Below are positions 4,839 through 5,606 of a stretch of DNA of 5,606 nucleotides, in pieces. The stretch comes from JAABYT01 sp041581935 (GTDB taxonomy: Bacteria; Pseudomonadota; Gammaproteobacteria; HK1). The stretch covers positions 1 through 5,606 of the forward strand of contig JBFICP010000219.1 in the NCBI GenBank assembly GCA_041581935.1. The letters are read 5' to 3'. The stretch's first letter is position 1, and each line of letters opens with the position of its first letter. The position numbers and the translations under genes are program-made. The notes under the pieces were generated by a model. That model had not been told where the DNA came from. It worked only from the letters and a program-made list of their open reading frames with translations, and did not search any database.

Positions 4839-5606
4839 TCAGGCTTGGAGCTCCGGCAGGTCACGGTATAGCTCCAACGCCTCCGGGTTGGCGAGGGCGT
4901 CCTTGTTTTTGACTTCCTGCCCGTGCACGACGTGACGCACGGCGATCTCGACGATCTTGTTGTTCTTGGTCCGCGGGATGTCCGCCACCTGCACGATTCG
5001 GGCCGGCACGTGGCGTGGCGTCGTGTTGCGTCGAATCTGGTCCCTGATGCGCTCACGCAGCGTGTCGTCGAGCGTCAACCCTTCACGCAGCATCACGAAC
5101 AGCACGACGCGCACGTCGTCGTCCCAATCCTGTCCGATGACGATGGACTCGATCACCTCGTCGAGCTTCTCTACCTGGCGGTAAATCTCCGCGGTGCCGA
5201 TGCGCACGCCGCCGGGATTGAGAACGGCATCGGAGCGCCCGTAGACGATCATTCCGCCGCGCTCGGTGAGCGTCACGTAGTCGCCGTGGCACCACACACC
5301 GGGAAATTTCTCGAAGTAGGCGCTCAGGTACTTGCTGCCGTCGGGGTCGTTCCAGAAGCCCACCGGCATGGACGGAAACGGCGATCGGCACACGAGTTCG
5401 CCCTTGGTGCCGACGACGGGTTTGCCGTTTTCGTCGTAAGCGGCCACATCCATGCCAAGACCGATGCATTGAATCTCTCCCCGATAGACGGGCAGCGTCG
5501 GATTGCCCAGCGCGAAGCACGAGATGATGTCGGTGCCGCCGGTTATCGAGGAAAGACAGATGTCATCCTTGATGTGCTCGTAGACGAAATCGAAGCTCTC
5601 CGGCAC
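4839..5606 (-). CDS. Acetoacetyl-CoA synthetase (acetoacetate-CoA ligase), C-terminal part only
   Basis: This is an ANL-superfamily ligase that activates acetoacetate with ATP and CoA, used in ketone-body and polyhydroxybutyrate metabolism. Only the last 255 residues are in view; the family is about 650 residues long, so the N-terminal 60% lies beyond the right edge. Numbering the visible part from the edge, ITGGTDIISCF (21-31) is the nucleotide-binding TGGT motif, WCHGDYV (105-111) carries the ribose-binding aspartate, YGRSD (122-126) and NPGGVRIGTAEIY (130-142) form the hinge and A8 loop, and PRTKNNKIVE (211-220) holds the presumed catalytic lysine K217. The closing HVVHG...ALANPEALELYRDL is typical of bacterial acetoacetyl-CoA synthetases rather than acetyl-CoA synthetases. 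The residue before the lysine is Asn, not the usual Gly. The codon at the edge is GTG, read as an internal valine. The GlsB-type gene follows 28 bases downstream. Confidence 0.93.
   Translation of the reverse strand: MPESFDFVYEHIKDDICLSSITGGTDIISCFALGNPTLPVYRGEIQCIGLGMDVAAYDENGKPVVGTKGELVCRSPFPSMPVGFWNDPDGSKYLSAYFEKFPGVWCHGDYVTLTERGGMIVYGRSDAVLNPGGVRIGTAEIYRQVEKLDEVIESIVIGQDWDDDVRVVLFVMLREGLTLDDTLRERIRDQIRRNTTPRHVPARIVQVADIPRTKNNKIVEIAVRHVVHGQEVKNKDALANPEALELYRDLPELQA

Noticed and set aside
4559..5056. A longer 165-residue form of the GlsB-type protein
   Set aside because: The extra N-terminal half is an Arg/Ser/Thr-rich shadow of the acetoacetyl-CoA synthetase gene. The family starts at the ATG at 4810, which has a strong ribosome binding site.
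5604..5606. GTG at the right edge as a start codon for the synthetase
   Set aside because: The visible protein begins mid-domain, just ahead of the TGGT motif, so this is an internal valine of a truncated gene.

Overview
The window is a GC-rich stretch of bacterial chromosome. The proteins most resemble proteobacterial, probably gammaproteobacterial, versions: MobA, MobB, MoeA and MoaB can be matched motif by motif to the Escherichia coli proteins, and there is an NtrC-type sigma-54 activator and a YeaQ/YmgE/GlsB-type membrane protein. The species cannot be named from the sequence. I see no mobile element, tRNA, rRNA, CRISPR array or sign of recent transfer.

Layout. (1) Positions 1-1058, minus strand: the first 352 codons of a sigma-54-dependent response regulator (receiver domain plus AAA+ domain), whose C-terminal DNA-binding part lies off the left edge. 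(2) Positions 1059-1429: a 371-base divergent intergenic region, the most structured non-coding part of the window. It holds repeated ACYGGGTCA elements, a perfect 16-base palindrome, and, overlapping its last base, a good match to a sigma-54 -24/-12 promoter pointing right. (3) Positions 1430-4534, plus strand: a tight four-gene molybdenum cofactor cluster, mobA-mobB-moeA-moaB. (4) Positions 4559-4810, minus strand: a small GlsB-type membrane protein, convergent with moaB. (5) Positions 4839-5606, minus strand: the last 255 residues of an acetoacetyl-CoA synthetase, which reads into the small membrane-protein gene.

How the genes work together. MoaB and MoeA act at the molybdenum-insertion stage of cofactor synthesis (adenylylation of molybdopterin, then metal insertion). 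MobA attaches GMP to give the guanine dinucleotide form used by DMSO-reductase-family enzymes such as nitrate reductases and formate dehydrogenases, and MobB is its GTP-binding helper. No molybdoenzyme gene is in view. The earlier steps (MoaA, MoaC, MoaD, MoaE) must be encoded elsewhere.

The main lead is regulatory: a sigma-54 activator gene sits back-to-back with a cofactor operon that has a sigma-54-like promoter and plausible upstream activator sites. This suggests, without proving it, that late cofactor synthesis here is switched by a two-component, sigma-54-dependent signal. A possible very short hydrophobic peptide ORF ending across the mobA start is a second, weaker lead. The rest is conventional.
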